This document shows positions 9,567 through 18,109 of a stretch of DNA of 35,516 nucleotides, one piece after another. Each line of letters opens with the position of its first letter. Positions within the stretch are counted from its first letter, which is position 1. The position numbers and the translations under genes are program-made. The notes below the pieces were generated by a model. The model did not search any database. It was not told the origin of the DNA and saw only the letters and a list, made by a program, of their open reading frames with translations. The stretch comes from CAZPMT01 sp964587655 (GTDB taxonomy: Bacteria; Hydrogenedentota; Hydrogenedentia; Hydrogenedentales; SLHB01): assembly GCA_964587655.1 (NCBI GenBank), contig CAZPMT010000045.1, forward strand, positions 1 to 35,516. The letters are read 5' to 3'.

Positions 9567-11051
9567 TCAGAAGTCAACCTGGAACCGCGCCTGCAACATG
9601 TCGATGTCGCCTTCGTAGAGATCGTGGGCGATATCGGCCAGGGTGTAGTTCAGCATAAGCCGCATGTTCGGGTTGAGATACCAGTTGACGCCCGCCGTGT
9701 AGTTGGTTTCCTCGCCGCCGCGGACACCCCCGTCATTCAGGTCTACGAACGAGTAGCGCAACGCCAGTTCCCACGCGCCAAGACCCTTGCCCCATGCGAA
9801 GTTTTCTTTTGGTTTGACCCTGTCGAAAAGTCCCGTGGAGTTCTTGTATGGGCGGTTCTCTCCGGTCAGGAAATAGGTGGCCTGGGCGTAGTAGCCGCTG
9901 AATGCGCGGCGTCCGTCGAACGTTGTGTTCACGCTATCGTACATGTATTCGCCCTGAAGCGAGAACGGGCCATATACCAGGGCCATCTCGAGGCCGAACA
10001 GGTCGACGTCGTCCGCTCGTGCGTCCTGCAAGCGGAAGGGGGCGAAGCCTTCCGTGTTGAGCCAGCGTATTTGGGTCATGCGGGTCTCGGGCCACGGCTG
10101 CAGTTGATACCGGTTGATTGTGGCGCCGTCGGGGTTGCGGTGGCTGTACGCGAGGCCGAGATGAAGGAGACGGCGGCCATCTTCCGCATACCACGGCAGC
10201 CCGGTCACGCGGGCCGTCACGGCGTAACCCTGGTCTTCATCGGAATCGTTTGCGCTGGGCCAGTTATCGGTGTTCTTGAAGACGCCGGCGGCCCAGGTAA
10301 GGCGTTCTTTCTTTGGCTCGCCGAAGTGCGCGTTGCTAAGTGTGAGACCGATATTGCGCATGGGCGTGAAGACGTCGGGCAGCGCGCGCTCCACGAAAGT
10401 GTAGTAGGTGTCGCTCGTCAGTTGCTCCATGCCGAACGGCTCCTTGAAGTGGCCGACGGTCAGCGTGCCCGCATAGGGGATGTTCCTCATTCCGATCCAG
10501 GTATCCGTGAATCCACCGGGGCCGTTGTTGCCGGCAAAGTCGTATTCGAGCCGGTAGAAGAAGTCCTGGTAGATATCGCCCTGCATATTCAGGCGCCCCA
10601 TCCGTACTTGCGCTCCATCATGCTCGTCGCCCAGGCTGTTCTTGAGTTCGGCGTCTTGGCTGAACCAAGCCCAGTCAATGAACAGCCGCCCGCCTAGCTG
10701 AAGCTTGAATTGGCCGTCGGGGCTTTCGAGCCGGAGCCCATCCTTCCAGAAGGTCTTGAGGCTCCCCTTCTTGTCCTCTTCGAGCTGCGCGACCCGCTCC
10801 TCAACGGATTTCTGAGGCTTCTCGCCTTTAGCCTCTTCCTTCGGGGCGGGCTGTGGCGCGGGCTGGGCGGTCTTTAGAGTCGAGACCTGTTTCTCAAGTT
10901 CGCCCAAGCGTTTCTCGAGCGTCTGCACCGTGTTGAGCAACTCCTGCTCACGTGGAGACAGCTTCTCGCCTTGCGCCCAGACCCCAGCCGGAAAGGCGGC
11001 GATAACCAACAATAGGCTGATGTACACGGATTTCCTCGTCGTGCTTCCCAT
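9567..11051 (-). CDS. Outer-membrane porin, phosphate-selective OprP/OprO-like family
   Basis: This is predicted to form a 16-stranded outer-membrane beta-barrel for anions or other small solutes. From the ATG at 11051 the product is 494 residues. It has a signal peptide (KSVYISLLLVIAAFPAGVWAQ), then a coiled coil (about 30-55: LNTVQTLEKRLGELEKQVS), a Pro/Lys-rich linker, and a barrel region opening with FKLQLGGRLFIDWAWFSQD. The family's GxLxxGxxKEPFGMEQLTS motif appears as GTLTVGHFKEPFGMEQLTS. The protein ends in Phe (ARFQVDF), the usual BAM recognition signal. I chose this start over the in-frame ATG at 11120 because GAGGGG (about 11057-11062) precedes it and it places the signal peptide at the N-terminus. 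Substrate specificity is not shown. The gene implies a Gram-negative envelope. Confidence 0.9.
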   Translation of the reverse strand: MGSTTRKSVYISLLLVIAAFPAGVWAQGEKLSPREQELLNTVQTLEKRLGELEKQVSTLKTAQPAPQPAPKEEAKGEKPQKSVEERVAQLEEDKKGSLKTFWKDGLRLESPDGQFKLQLGGRLFIDWAWFSQDAELKNSLGDEHDGAQVRMGRLNMQGDIYQDFFYRLEYDFAGNNGPGGFTDTWIGMRNIPYAGTLTVGHFKEPFGMEQLTSDTYYTFVERALPDVFTPMRNIGLTLSNAHFGEPKKERLTWAAGVFKNTDNWPSANDSDEDQGYAVTARVTGLPWYAEDGRRLLHLGLAYSHRNPDGATINRYQLQPWPETRMTQIRWLNTEGFAPFRLQDARADDVDLFGLEMALVYGPFSLQGEYMYDSVNTTFDGRRAFSGYYAQATYFLTGENRPYKNSTGLFDRVKPKENFAWGKGLGAWELALRYSFVDLNDGGVRGGEETNYTAGVNWYLNPNMRLMLNYTLADIAHDLYEGDIDMLQARFQVDF

Positions 11052-11114
11052 ATACACCCCTCGTTCTTCTTTGTTGTACGTGCGCCGACTCGAGTGAAGG
11101 ATACGCGGCGACTC

Positions 11115-11134
11115 AGACAAGCCAAGGCTTGTCT
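11115..11134. promoter_or_regulatory. Inverted repeat in the porin leader (operator candidate or palindromic repeat)
   Basis: AGACAAGCC and its complement with a 2-bp centre (9-2-9) lie just downstream of the expected porin transcription start. That position would suit a repressor site. The TAGACAAG...CTTGTC edges also resemble the palindrome at 2811-2834, so it may simply belong to the repeat family. Confidence 0.45.
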
Positions 11135-11140
11135 ATGCTG

Positions 11141-11169
11141 ATTATACGCACGCACGCGCAATAAGTCAA
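11141..11169 (-). promoter_or_regulatory. Near-consensus sigma70 promoter for the porin gene
   Basis: On the minus strand, TTGACT (11164-11169) and TATAAT (11141-11146) are separated by exactly 17 bp. The start point would be near 11134, about 83 nt before the chosen ATG. This is the best promoter in the window. Confidence 0.75.
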
Positions 11170-11320
11170 CAATTATCCCGAAACACAACCGTCCAAAAAT
11201 AGGAATATTAGAAATAATGAGCGGCAAGATGTTTTTCTGATGCCCGTCGCGCTTTCTTTGCGCCCAAGAACTCGCGTCGATAGAACACGGTTTTCTTTGC
11301 GCGTCCCTTCCGCGAATCAC

Positions 11321-11379
11321 GTGAAGAAGTACTGGCGGTCGAGGGAGCGGTGTTGAACGGCCTCGCCGACGTGCCGTCT
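11321..11379 (-). pseudogene. Detached C-terminal fragment of a comM-like gene
   Basis: On the minus strand this encodes RHVGEAVQHRSLDRQYFFT followed by TGA. That is nearly the same as the end of the intact ComM at 12177-12236 (RHIAEAVQYRSLDRQYFFT). By eye 48 of 56 bases match, and five of the eight differences are synonymous. Similarity stops abruptly upstream. The remaining 11052-11494 gap holds the porin leader and promoter and no other gene I can support. Confidence 0.75.
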
Positions 11380-11494
11380 CGAGATCCCGCCAATAATCGT
11401 TTTCTTGAAGAATTCAGATTTGGCCACTCAGCGCAAACGCCTCGACATGCCTCTTGCGCTTGAAAAACCCTTAGCGCGGTGAGATACTCTTGGG

Positions 11495-11968
11495 ATGGTC
11501 GAGAGCATTTATATCGAGACATCGATTTTCAGCTTCTATCACGAGCGGCGGACATCCCCGGCAGTCATAGCCATGCGCGACTGGACGCGTAAGTGGTGGG
11601 ACGGGCATCGGCAGAGATACGAGGTGGCTACAAGCACTGCGGTCCTTGCGGAACTCGATACAGGCAGTCTTCCCCACCGCGACGACGCTCTGGCAATGGC
11701 GCTGGGTCTTCCGGCAATTCCGGTTGAAGATGAGATCCGGGAGATTGTGGAGGTTTACATCAAACACCGGGTTATGCCGAACGATCCCGTTGGGGATGCC
11801 CTTCATCTGGCTCTAGCCTCCTTCCACAAGCTCGACTATCTGCTGACCTGGAATTGCGAACACTTGGCGAACGCCAACAAGTTCGGGCATATTCGGCGAA
11901 TTAACACGCTGCTGGGACTTCATGTGCCGATGCTGGTTACGCCGCTCGAACTGATGGGAGGTGAGTGA
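11495..11968 (+). CDS. PIN-domain protein, VapC-like toxin
   Basis: A 157-residue PIN-domain protein, a likely metal-dependent ribonuclease toxin. The N-terminal strand YIETSIFSFY carries Glu where many VapC proteins have the first catalytic Asp. The YIETS form is usual in one PIN subfamily. Other acidic positions are Glu53 in TAVLAELDTG and Asp in VGDALHLALA. The end of the fold reads LLTWNCEHLANANKFGHIRRIN, also typical of that subfamily. The ATG has only a weak ribosome site. The partner gene begins 3 nt after the stop. The pair lies between a detached comM 3' fragment and the intact comM end, suggesting arrival as a small cassette. Family assignment is strong; toxicity is inferred. Confidence 0.88.
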   Translation: MVESIYIETSIFSFYHERRTSPAVIAMRDWTRKWWDGHRQRYEVATSTAVLAELDTGSLPHRDDALAMALGLPAIPVEDEIREIVEVYIKHRVMPNDPVGDALHLALASFHKLDYLLTWNCEHLANANKFGHIRRINTLLGLHVPMLVTPLELMGGE

Positions 11969-11971
11969 AGG

Positions 11972-12184
11972 ATGATCACAAGCGAGACAATCATCGAGGA
12001 GATTCGAGAGAGCAGGCGGCGCATGTCCAAGGAGTGTGGCCACGACCCTGCCAGATACGTCGAGCATCTGAAAACGTTCAACCGAAAGTACGTGGCTCAA
12101 GTTGACAGGTACCGGAAGGAACACCCGGTTCCGCCGGAGTTGGGTCACACCTCGTCCGCCGACGCCCGAAACCCGGTCAAGTGA
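11972..12184 (+). CDS. Small partner protein of the PIN toxin, putative antitoxin
   Basis: A 70-residue charged protein starts behind GGGAGGTGAG, 3 nt after the PIN gene. The N-terminal half (SETIIEEIRESRRRMSKECGHDPARYVEHLK) resembles the short helical proteins that follow this PIN subfamily in many genomes and are taken to be antitoxins. I see no recognised DNA-binding fold. The last codons overlap the convergent comM stop by 8 bp. The C-terminal GHTSSADARNPVK may therefore be extra sequence gained when the cassette joined the comM end. Confidence 0.75.
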   Translation: MITSETIIEEIRESRRRMSKECGHDPARYVEHLKTFNRKYVAQVDRYRKEHPVPPELGHTSSADARNPVK

Positions 12185-13718
12185 AAAAGTATTGCCGGTC
12201 GAGGGAGCGGTATTGGACGGCCTCGGCGATGTGACGCTCGGCAATATGTTCGAGGGCCTCGAGATCGGCGAGGGTCCGGGCGATTCGGAGTATTTTGTCG
12301 TAGGCGCGGGCGCTTAGTCCCATCCGATCCATGGCCTTTTCCATGAGGGACCGCGCGCCGTCGGTGAGCGCGCAGGACGACTGCATGGCCTTTGTATCGA
12401 GGTGGGCGTTGCAGGCGAAGGCGCCCTTGTACCTCACGCGTTGGCGATCTCGCGCGGCCTGGACCTGGGCGCGCACCTCGGCGCTCGTAGGGCCGCTGGC
12501 CCGCGTGTCCGACAACTCCTCGAAGGACAGCGCGGGCACGTCGACGTGCATGTCGATGCGGTCGAGCAGCGGGCCGGACACTCGGTTCACGTATCGCTGC
12601 ACTTCCCCCGATGAACACCGGCATTGTTTGCGGGGATCCGTGCGGCATCCGCAGGGGCATGGATTCATCGCCGCGACGAGCATGAAGCGGCTCGGATACG
12701 TGACCGAGTACATCGCCCGGCGGATATGCACGATGCCCTCTTCGAGTGGCTGCCGCAACACCTCGAGCGCGCTCCGGTTGAACTCGGGCAGCTCGTCGAG
12801 GAACAGAACGCCGTTGTGGGCGAGGCTGACCTCGCCGGGATGCGGCTGCATCCCCTGGCCGCCGCCGGCTATCGAGACCGTCGACGCGGTGTGATGCGGG
12901 GAACGGAATGGACGTTGGACGATCAGCGCCTGCTTCGGACCGGTCATCTGGGCAACGCTGAAAATACGCGTCGTTTCGAGCGTCTCTTCGAACGTCATGT
13001 CGGGAAGGATCCCGGGAAGACGCGACGCGAGCATAGTCTTTCCCGTGCCCGGCGGGCCAATCATGAGAAGATTATGTCCTCCGGCCGCGGCGACCGTCAT
13101 GGCGCGCTTCACGTGGGCCTGTCCCTTCACGTCCGTGAGGTCCTGAGCCCTCCGCCCCGCCGTTTCGTAAATCGCGCGCACGTCGGTGACGTAGGGCTGG
13201 ATGTCCGAGACGCCGGACATGAAGGACACCGCCTCATTGAGGTTGCGCACGGGGATGGCTTCGACTCCCTCGACAACGCCTGCTTCGGGGGCGTTCTCCA
13301 TCGGCAACAGTATGCCGCGAAGACCCCGATGGCGCGCGCCCGTCGCGAGACACAGCGCGCCGGCGACGGGGCGTATGGAACCGTCCAGTGCAAGCTCGCC
13401 AGCCGCCGCGTACTCCGTGAAGCGCATGCCGGAGAGTTGCTCGCTGGCCGCCAGGAGGCCCAAGGCGATAGGAAGGTCCAGCGCGCTCCCTTCCTTGCGC
13501 ACGTCAGCAGGCGCCAGGTTGATAATGACGACGCCCCGTGGAAAACGAAACCCCGAATTGCGGATGGCCGAGCCGACGCGGTCGCGGCTTTCCTTAACCG
13601 CGGCGTCGGGGAGCCCGACAATGTTGACGAGGTTCAAACCCGGATGGTTGTCCACCTCGACGGCCAGTGGGAACGGATCGATCCCCAGCACCGCGCCTGA
13701 ATGCACCCGAGCCAGCAT
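12177..13718 (-). CDS. comM: ComM/YifB-family Mg-chelatase-like AAA+ ATPase
   Basis: ComM-type hexameric helicases promote branch migration when transformed DNA is integrated. From the ATG at 13718 the product is 513 residues, normal for the family, opening MLARVHSGAVLGIDPFPLAVEVD. The N-terminal Lon-protease-like fold includes NIVGLPDAAVKESRDRV and INLAPADVRKEGSALDLPIALG. Walker A GPPGTGKT is at about 221-228, Walker B is GVLFLDELPEF, and the family's Cys-rich motif is MNPCPCGC...CRCS. The in-frame ATG at 13775 would add 19 unlikely residues. The 3' end overlaps the PIN partner gene by 8 bp and is partly duplicated at 11321-11379. Its role in natural transformation here is inferred from family. 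Confidence 0.95.
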   Translation of the reverse strand: MLARVHSGAVLGIDPFPLAVEVDNHPGLNLVNIVGLPDAAVKESRDRVGSAIRNSGFRFPRGVVIINLAPADVRKEGSALDLPIALGLLAASEQLSGMRFTEYAAAGELALDGSIRPVAGALCLATGARHRGLRGILLPMENAPEAGVVEGVEAIPVRNLNEAVSFMSGVSDIQPYVTDVRAIYETAGRRAQDLTDVKGQAHVKRAMTVAAAGGHNLLMIGPPGTGKTMLASRLPGILPDMTFEETLETTRIFSVAQMTGPKQALIVQRPFRSPHHTASTVSIAGGGQGMQPHPGEVSLAHNGVLFLDELPEFNRSALEVLRQPLEEGIVHIRRAMYSVTYPSRFMLVAAMNPCPCGCRTDPRKQCRCSSGEVQRYVNRVSGPLLDRIDMHVDVPALSFEELSDTRASGPTSAEVRAQVQAARDRQRVRYKGAFACNAHLDTKAMQSSCALTDGARSLMEKAMDRMGLSARAYDKILRIARTLADLEALEHIAERHIAEAVQYRSLDRQYFFT

Positions 13719-13827
13719 TGCACTAAACGCCCCTGATCGATTGAGTTGCGGACATGGCGTGCATGATAGATGCATCAGGTGTGGGGGTCAAGTAGCCAAA
13801 ATCGCCGCCGCAAGCGCTGCGTGCCGT

Positions 13828-15561
13828 TCAGGAGAACAGGCCCGAGAAGATGACGAAGAGCGTCAAGACGATGGCGGCGAACATCCCCCACCACAAGAGG
13901 ACGCTCGTGTACCAGTGCTCGCCAAGCCCGCCAAAGATGTTCAAGCGCTGCCAGTTGATCGTCATGTCGTCGTTGACCTGTTCCGGGCGCGGCGGAGGCG
14001 TCAGCAGGCTGACAACCGAGCAGACGATCACGCAGTAGACCCAGTTGAAGATGGCCTGATTGCCGAACGGCTCGACGACCGCGATGTGGCCGGGAACAAA
14101 CTCCACATAGATCTTCATCAGGATGCCGAAGAGGAAGCCCGTCACGACCGCGACCGCGGCCCCGTGGCCGTTGATGCGCTTGGACAGGATCCCCAGCAGG
14201 AACACGGCGGCGAACGGCGGAGCGAAAAACGCATACAACTCCTGGATGTACACGAAGAGGCCGCTGCCCAGTTTGCCGATGAAGCATCCCAGGACAATGG
14301 AAATCACAAGGAATGCGACCGTCGCCCATATGCCGAAGTTCACATAGTGTTTGTCAGGCGCGTTCTTATTGATCAACCGCTTGTAGATGTCTAGCGTGAG
14401 AATGGTCGAGGTCGAGTTGAGGACGGCGTTGACCGTCGACTGCACCGACCCGAAAAGGGCCGCAAGGAGCAGTCCGCGAAGTCCCACGGGCACAAGCGAG
14501 TGCAGCAGGGTGATGTAGCCTTTGTCGGCCTCGGGGCGGACGTCTTTCCACGGGAGCATCAGGATATCGGGATTCTTGGCGAACAGGATCAACCCGGGGA
14601 GTACCACGATCAGCGGCATCACGATCTTGATGTATCCCGCGCAAACAATCCCCATACGGGCGTGGTATATGTTCTTCGCCGCGAACACGCGCTGGATCAT
14701 GAACTGGTTGATGACGTTGTACCAGATGCTGACCGCAACAAAGCCGAACACAACGCTGGGCCAGGGCGCGACAATGTGCGACGCCGGCTGGAAGATCGCC
14801 ATGCGGTTGTACGTGTCTTGATGAACGATATTCTGGGCGACATGGCCGACCGCTTGCGCCCACGGGACCTCCGTGGCGAAGTTGGCGTGCATCATGACCC
14901 GGAATCCCTCGACCAGCGAGTGGGATTCGCCGGAAAGCATGTAGATCCCGAGGATGGGAACGAAAATGCCCCCGAGCAGCATCACGAGCATCGTGTAGAA
15001 ATCGGTCCAGGCGACCGACGCCAGCCCGCCGTATGCGGCCCACGATCCCGCAACGATACCCAACACCGCAATCGCGACGTACAAGTTCCAACCGAACAGC
15101 GTATGCAGTGCCATGCCGCCGCCATACAGAACGGCGGCCAGGAAAGCGACGATGTTGCTGATTACCGTGACGATGGCGAAGGAGAAGCGCAGGAAATGGT
15201 TGAACCGTTTCTCCATGAACTCCGGGGCCGTGAACACGCGCGCGCTCAGCAGGAACGGGATAAACACCCAAATGAGAATGCTGAAGGCCATGATGTTGCC
15301 CCATTCCCAATAGGCGATGCAGATGCCGTACACGTAAGCGGCCGCCACCATCCCGATGAAGTGCTCGGTGCTGATGTTTGCGGCGACGTACGACGTCCCG
15401 ATCACGTACCACGGAAGACGCCGCCCCGCCAGGAAATAGTCCTCAGAGCGGTTCTTCTCCTTGCGCCCGACCCACCAGCCAATGACGCAGAGGACCACGA
15501 AATACAGCCCAAACGCGAAGTAATCCCACGAACCCATGGGAAATTTGCCGGTATCGCTCAT
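13828..15561 (-). CDS. Sodium:solute symporter, SGLT/SSS family (likely sugar)
   Basis: A 577-residue inner-membrane protein with about 14 hydrophobic segments, the size of SGLT-type transporters. It should use the sodium gradient to import a sugar or related solute. The N-terminus (FALYFVVLCVIGWWVGRKEKNRSEDYFLAGRRLPWYVIG-like) and the AANISTEHFIGM motif are characteristic of the vSGLT/SLC5 branch. EFMEKRFN and NAVLNSTSTILTLDIYK further along are also typical. The ATG follows GGAGG with a 5-nt gap. comM lies downstream on the same strand after about 110 bp. A perfect inverted repeat upstream (15688-15718) may be an operator. Galactose is one possible substrate given vSGLT similarity and the nearby galK, but this is a guess. 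Confidence 0.93.
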   Translation of the reverse strand: MSDTGKFPMGSWDYFAFGLYFVVLCVIGWWVGRKEKNRSEDYFLAGRRLPWYVIGTSYVAANISTEHFIGMVAAAYVYGICIAYWEWGNIMAFSILIWVFIPFLLSARVFTAPEFMEKRFNHFLRFSFAIVTVISNIVAFLAAVLYGGGMALHTLFGWNLYVAIAVLGIVAGSWAAYGGLASVAWTDFYTMLVMLLGGIFVPILGIYMLSGESHSLVEGFRVMMHANFATEVPWAQAVGHVAQNIVHQDTYNRMAIFQPASHIVAPWPSVVFGFVAVSIWYNVINQFMIQRVFAAKNIYHARMGIVCAGYIKIVMPLIVVLPGLILFAKNPDILMLPWKDVRPEADKGYITLLHSLVPVGLRGLLLAALFGSVQSTVNAVLNSTSTILTLDIYKRLINKNAPDKHYVNFGIWATVAFLVISIVLGCFIGKLGSGLFVYIQELYAFFAPPFAAVFLLGILSKRINGHGAAVAVVTGFLFGILMKIYVEFVPGHIAVVEPFGNQAIFNWVYCVIVCSVVSLLTPPPRPEQVNDDMTINWQRLNIFGGLGEHWYTSVLLWWGMFAAIVLTLFVIFSGLFS

Positions 15562-15608
15562 ACGCCTCCTGCTCTATTGCGCGCCTCTGCCCGCGGCGCG
15601 TGCGGGCC

Positions 15609-15634
15609 CGCGCGGAAGCCTTGCGCGCGCGGCC
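15609..15634. repeat. Dispersed GGAAGCCTTGCGCGCG repeat, copy 1
   Basis: The core GGAAGCCTTGCGCGCG with GC-rich flanks recurs at 21506-21532, 22655-22683, 23731-23755 and, more diverged, at 32040-32062. All copies lie outside the genes. It sits in the symporter leader here. Function unknown. Confidence 0.65.
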
Positions 15635-15687
15635 GACACAGCATTCTCGTTACGCTTGCGTTACGAACATTTCTCGGCCACCACGTA

Positions 15688-15718
15688 TTGTGTTAGGTTG
15701 GATCAAAGGCTAACACAA
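15688..15718. promoter_or_regulatory. Perfect inverted repeat upstream of the symporter gene, operator candidate
   Basis: TTGTGTTAG (15688-15696) and CTAACACAA (15710-15718) are perfect inverted copies around a 13-nt spacer. It lies about 127 bp before the symporter start, in a gap (15562-16013) between divergent genes. A weak terminator-like or regulator-binding role is possible. The rest of the gap holds a dispersed repeat and one doubtful ORF. Confidence 0.4.
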
Positions 15719-15954
15719 AAGAACAATGCGATGACAGGGGAGGGCGATGCACGCGGCGCGGGCCCGCCATCCCGAACTTGGGCAGCGCGCTCAAGAAACG
15801 CATCATCCTCACTGAAGAACCGCGCGGCCAGTAACTCGAATATCGTATAATCGTCGTCAACACCGGCGGCAACAGCACCGCAAGCAACTCGGATGCCGTC
15901 GTTCTGTGAGGAACGAACGCCAAGCGGTAATGGATGGCTCATTGATCCACACAT
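15703..15954 (-). pseudogene. Doubtful 83-codon ORF, possible gene fragment
   Basis: The middle of this ORF reads like a soluble protein (VDDDYTIFELLAARFFSEDDAFLERAAQ), but its ends do not: the start has no ribosome site and the C-terminus becomes low-complexity. It overlaps the inverted repeat at 15688-15718. I do not recognise it. It may be a decayed remnant left where the downstream lower-GC island joined. Confidence 0.2.
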
Positions 15955-16013
15955 ATTTATGCTGTACGTTTACGAAATGGTATGGAATTGAGGAAGGAGC
16001 AGAGAGTCACGCA

Positions 16014-16838
16014 ATGGAATTCCCCACGGAAGTTGTTGATTTGGCGCGAGAACTGCATTCCAGGGCAAAGGAGCAGGCTTCTGCCTTGCGGGCGCAGACT
16101 GAGGAAGCCGTGCTCAGCGAAAAGCTATGGCGGGAGCTCGAACGTTTCGCTTGCCTGGGGTGGAGCATGCATCTTCTCGTTCTCTTTGATAAAGAGACAT
16201 TGCTTCTCAAGAAGATGCGCACGCAAGGCAATCCCAGCATATCGCTCTTGGAGGATGCCTACCGCCTCGCCAAAGAAGATGCGGTCCGGGTCATACGCGA
16301 CTACCCGGGTATGTTTGAGGAGGCTTGTCGTAGTAAGAGCTTGCCCCTGGACAGCACTAGCCGTCACCCACGCTACAGTCTTGAGGATGGGTTTTTTCAA
16401 TTGGAGATTGATGAGAAGCGATACTTGGCCAAGCTATCGAACCACGAAGGTCGTCTTGCCGAGATATCCGCAGATATTGGGGCCGTCATTGAACTGATTC
16501 AACGCGAACACCAACGCATTTTCGGGCGCAAGTTCGACGGAAAGAAGTTTCTGAAACAGATCCGGTCACAGTATCTCGCTCTTGTCAAGAAAGCCAAACA
16601 GACCGATGGTGCCAGTATCCCAATCAGACATATTACCCGTCGTCTGGGCAAGAACATGAAGAGTTTTCGAACGGATGAATTCCTTGTGGACCTTTCACGG
16701 CTTGTGACGGACGGTCATATAGAGATTGATGGTCGGCGACTGGACCTCCAGCAAACGAAGGATACAAGAGAAGGTATGCTCTTACACGGAGCGGCGGGGC
16801 GCGGCTATATTGGCTTCGTCGTATTCAGGGAGAAATGA
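16014..16838 (+). CDS. Unrecognised protein, first gene of a putative defence operon
   Basis: From the ATG at 16014 (AAGGAG at 15994-15999) the product is 274 residues. The N-terminal 90 residues are helical and charged (LARELHSRAKEQASALRAQT). A middle segment (about 150-170) looks coiled-coil-like. The basic C-terminal third (from about KFDGKKFLKQIRSQYLALVKKAKQ to the end) alternates helices and short strands, with IPIRHITRRLGKNMKSF and LVTDGHIEIDGRRL resembling winged-helix units. I do not recognise a family and see no nuclease or TerB motif. Its stop overlaps the next start (ATGA), so it is translationally coupled to the two ATPases and helicase. Its position matches the accessory or sensor component of related defence modules. 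DNA binding is a guess. Confidence 0.8.
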   Translation: MEFPTEVVDLARELHSRAKEQASALRAQTEEAVLSEKLWRELERFACLGWSMHLLVLFDKETLLLKKMRTQGNPSISLLEDAYRLAKEDAVRVIRDYPGMFEEACRSKSLPLDSTSRHPRYSLEDGFFQLEIDEKRYLAKLSNHEGRLAEISADIGAVIELIQREHQRIFGRKFDGKKFLKQIRSQYLALVKKAKQTDGASIPIRHITRRLGKNMKSFRTDEFLVDLSRLVTDGHIEIDGRRLDLQQTKDTREGMLLHGAAGRGYIGFVVFREK

Positions 16839-18106
16839 GAATGGACCAGCGAATCCTTGCCACACAGGTTGTGGAATCACTTCGAAAAGGTATTCCGCCT
16901 CAACGAGGAGTTGATCTGTATTCCGTCGGGAATGAGAGGCTGATTGAAGGAGTCAAGCGACATCACCTCAGCGGGATCGGTGACAGAGGGATTATCCGTT
17001 TCATCAGCGGATCATGGGGCGCGGGCAAGACGCACTTCTTCCGATTGTTGCGTGAAGTTGCCTTCCAGAATGATTGCCTCGTGTCCAACGTCGAACTGGA
17101 CGTGAATAGTGCGCCGCTAAACAAGTTTGAGAAAGTATTCTACGCGATCGTGCGCCAGGTTTCGACTCCGTCATACTACGCCGAGAACGCAATCTCCGAG
17201 ACCGCGCCCTTTGGGACCGTCATCCGTGAATCGTTGGCATACTTTGCAACAGGGAACCGCATGGTTGGTGCTGAGATCACTTACGAACAGTACGCCAAGG
17301 CATCCGAAGCGCTGATGGCGAATCATGCCATCGACATAGACTTCAAGAAAATGGTTCAGGAGTACTGGAAGACGTTTCTTCCAGAAAGCGCCGAGCCAAG
17401 CATCACCGAGCAGACGCGCGGTGAGATTGTCCAGTGGTTCAGCGGCGAAGGGACCGTGGGAAGCTACCGTAAGCGATTTGGGGTAAGCAAGATTGTGAGC
17501 AAGGATAATGCCAAGGTCATGCTTCAGTCCCTGGCGGGCTTTGTTCGGCTTTCTGGTTACCGTGGGCTGCTAATCCTGTTTGATGAGGCAGAGCAAGCGT
17601 ATTCGGTAATGCGCAAGTCCGCACTCAAGGACGCACATAACAACTTGCTTTCGCTGATTAACAACATTGAGGCTTTGCCGGGTTTGTTCTTGATCTATGC
17701 TACGACCCCGGACTTCTACACCGATCCGAAACACGGCATCGTCATTTATGGCGCGCTCTCCGGGCGGGTCGGTAAGCCAGAGGAGCGACATCCTCGCGCC
17801 CTCGACACGATCTGGAACTTGGACGCTGATGAAACCACACTGAAGGATTATCAGGATGCCGCCCGCAAAATCAGAAGTGTATATCTGACCGCTTACCCGG
17901 ACGCGGAAGCCTTGGTGCCGTGCGAGGAAGACCTGGCAAAGACGGTTGACGATCTCAAACACAAGCATCCTTCGCTTGCGGCCGTTCGATTTTGGCGCCT
18001 ACTCGTGACAGCCCTGATCACTGATTTTGATGATCACCTGGAAGGAGATATCCGGCCCACTGAAAAGTTGTATGAAGACGTGATGGATCGCCTCAGGGAG
18101 GATTGA
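16835..18106 (+). CDS. BrxC/BrxD-type (DUF2791) P-loop ATPase, paralogue A
   Basis: A 423-residue AAA-like ATPase. The N-terminus VVESLRKGIPP, then GSWGAGKTH (Walker A, 59-67) and GLLILFDEAEQ (Walker B, Asp250-Glu251) match the DUF2791 family found in BREX (BrxC/BrxD) and related phage-defence loci. After Walker B comes a helical segment (DAHNNLLSLINNIEALPGLFLIYATTPDFY) with a sensor-like Thr-Thr-Pro, then a C-terminal helical region. The ATG overlaps the upstream stop; MDQ at 16841 is an alternative start. The next gene, 3 nt downstream, is a paralogue with the same architecture. It probably works with that paralogue and the helicase on DNA. Family assignment is from motif recognition only. 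Confidence 0.85.
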   Translation: MRMDQRILATQVVESLRKGIPPQRGVDLYSVGNERLIEGVKRHHLSGIGDRGIIRFISGSWGAGKTHFFRLLREVAFQNDCLVSNVELDVNSAPLNKFEKVFYAIVRQVSTPSYYAENAISETAPFGTVIRESLAYFATGNRMVGAEITYEQYAKASEALMANHAIDIDFKKMVQEYWKTFLPESAEPSITEQTRGEIVQWFSGEGTVGSYRKRFGVSKIVSKDNAKVMLQSLAGFVRLSGYRGLLILFDEAEQAYSVMRKSALKDAHNNLLSLINNIEALPGLFLIYATTPDFYTDPKHGIVIYGALSGRVGKPEERHPRALDTIWNLDADETTLKDYQDAARKIRSVYLTAYPDAEALVPCEEDLAKTVDDLKHKHPSLAAVRFWRLLVTALITDFDDHLEGDIRPTEKLYEDVMDRLRED

Positions 18107-18109
18107 TCC

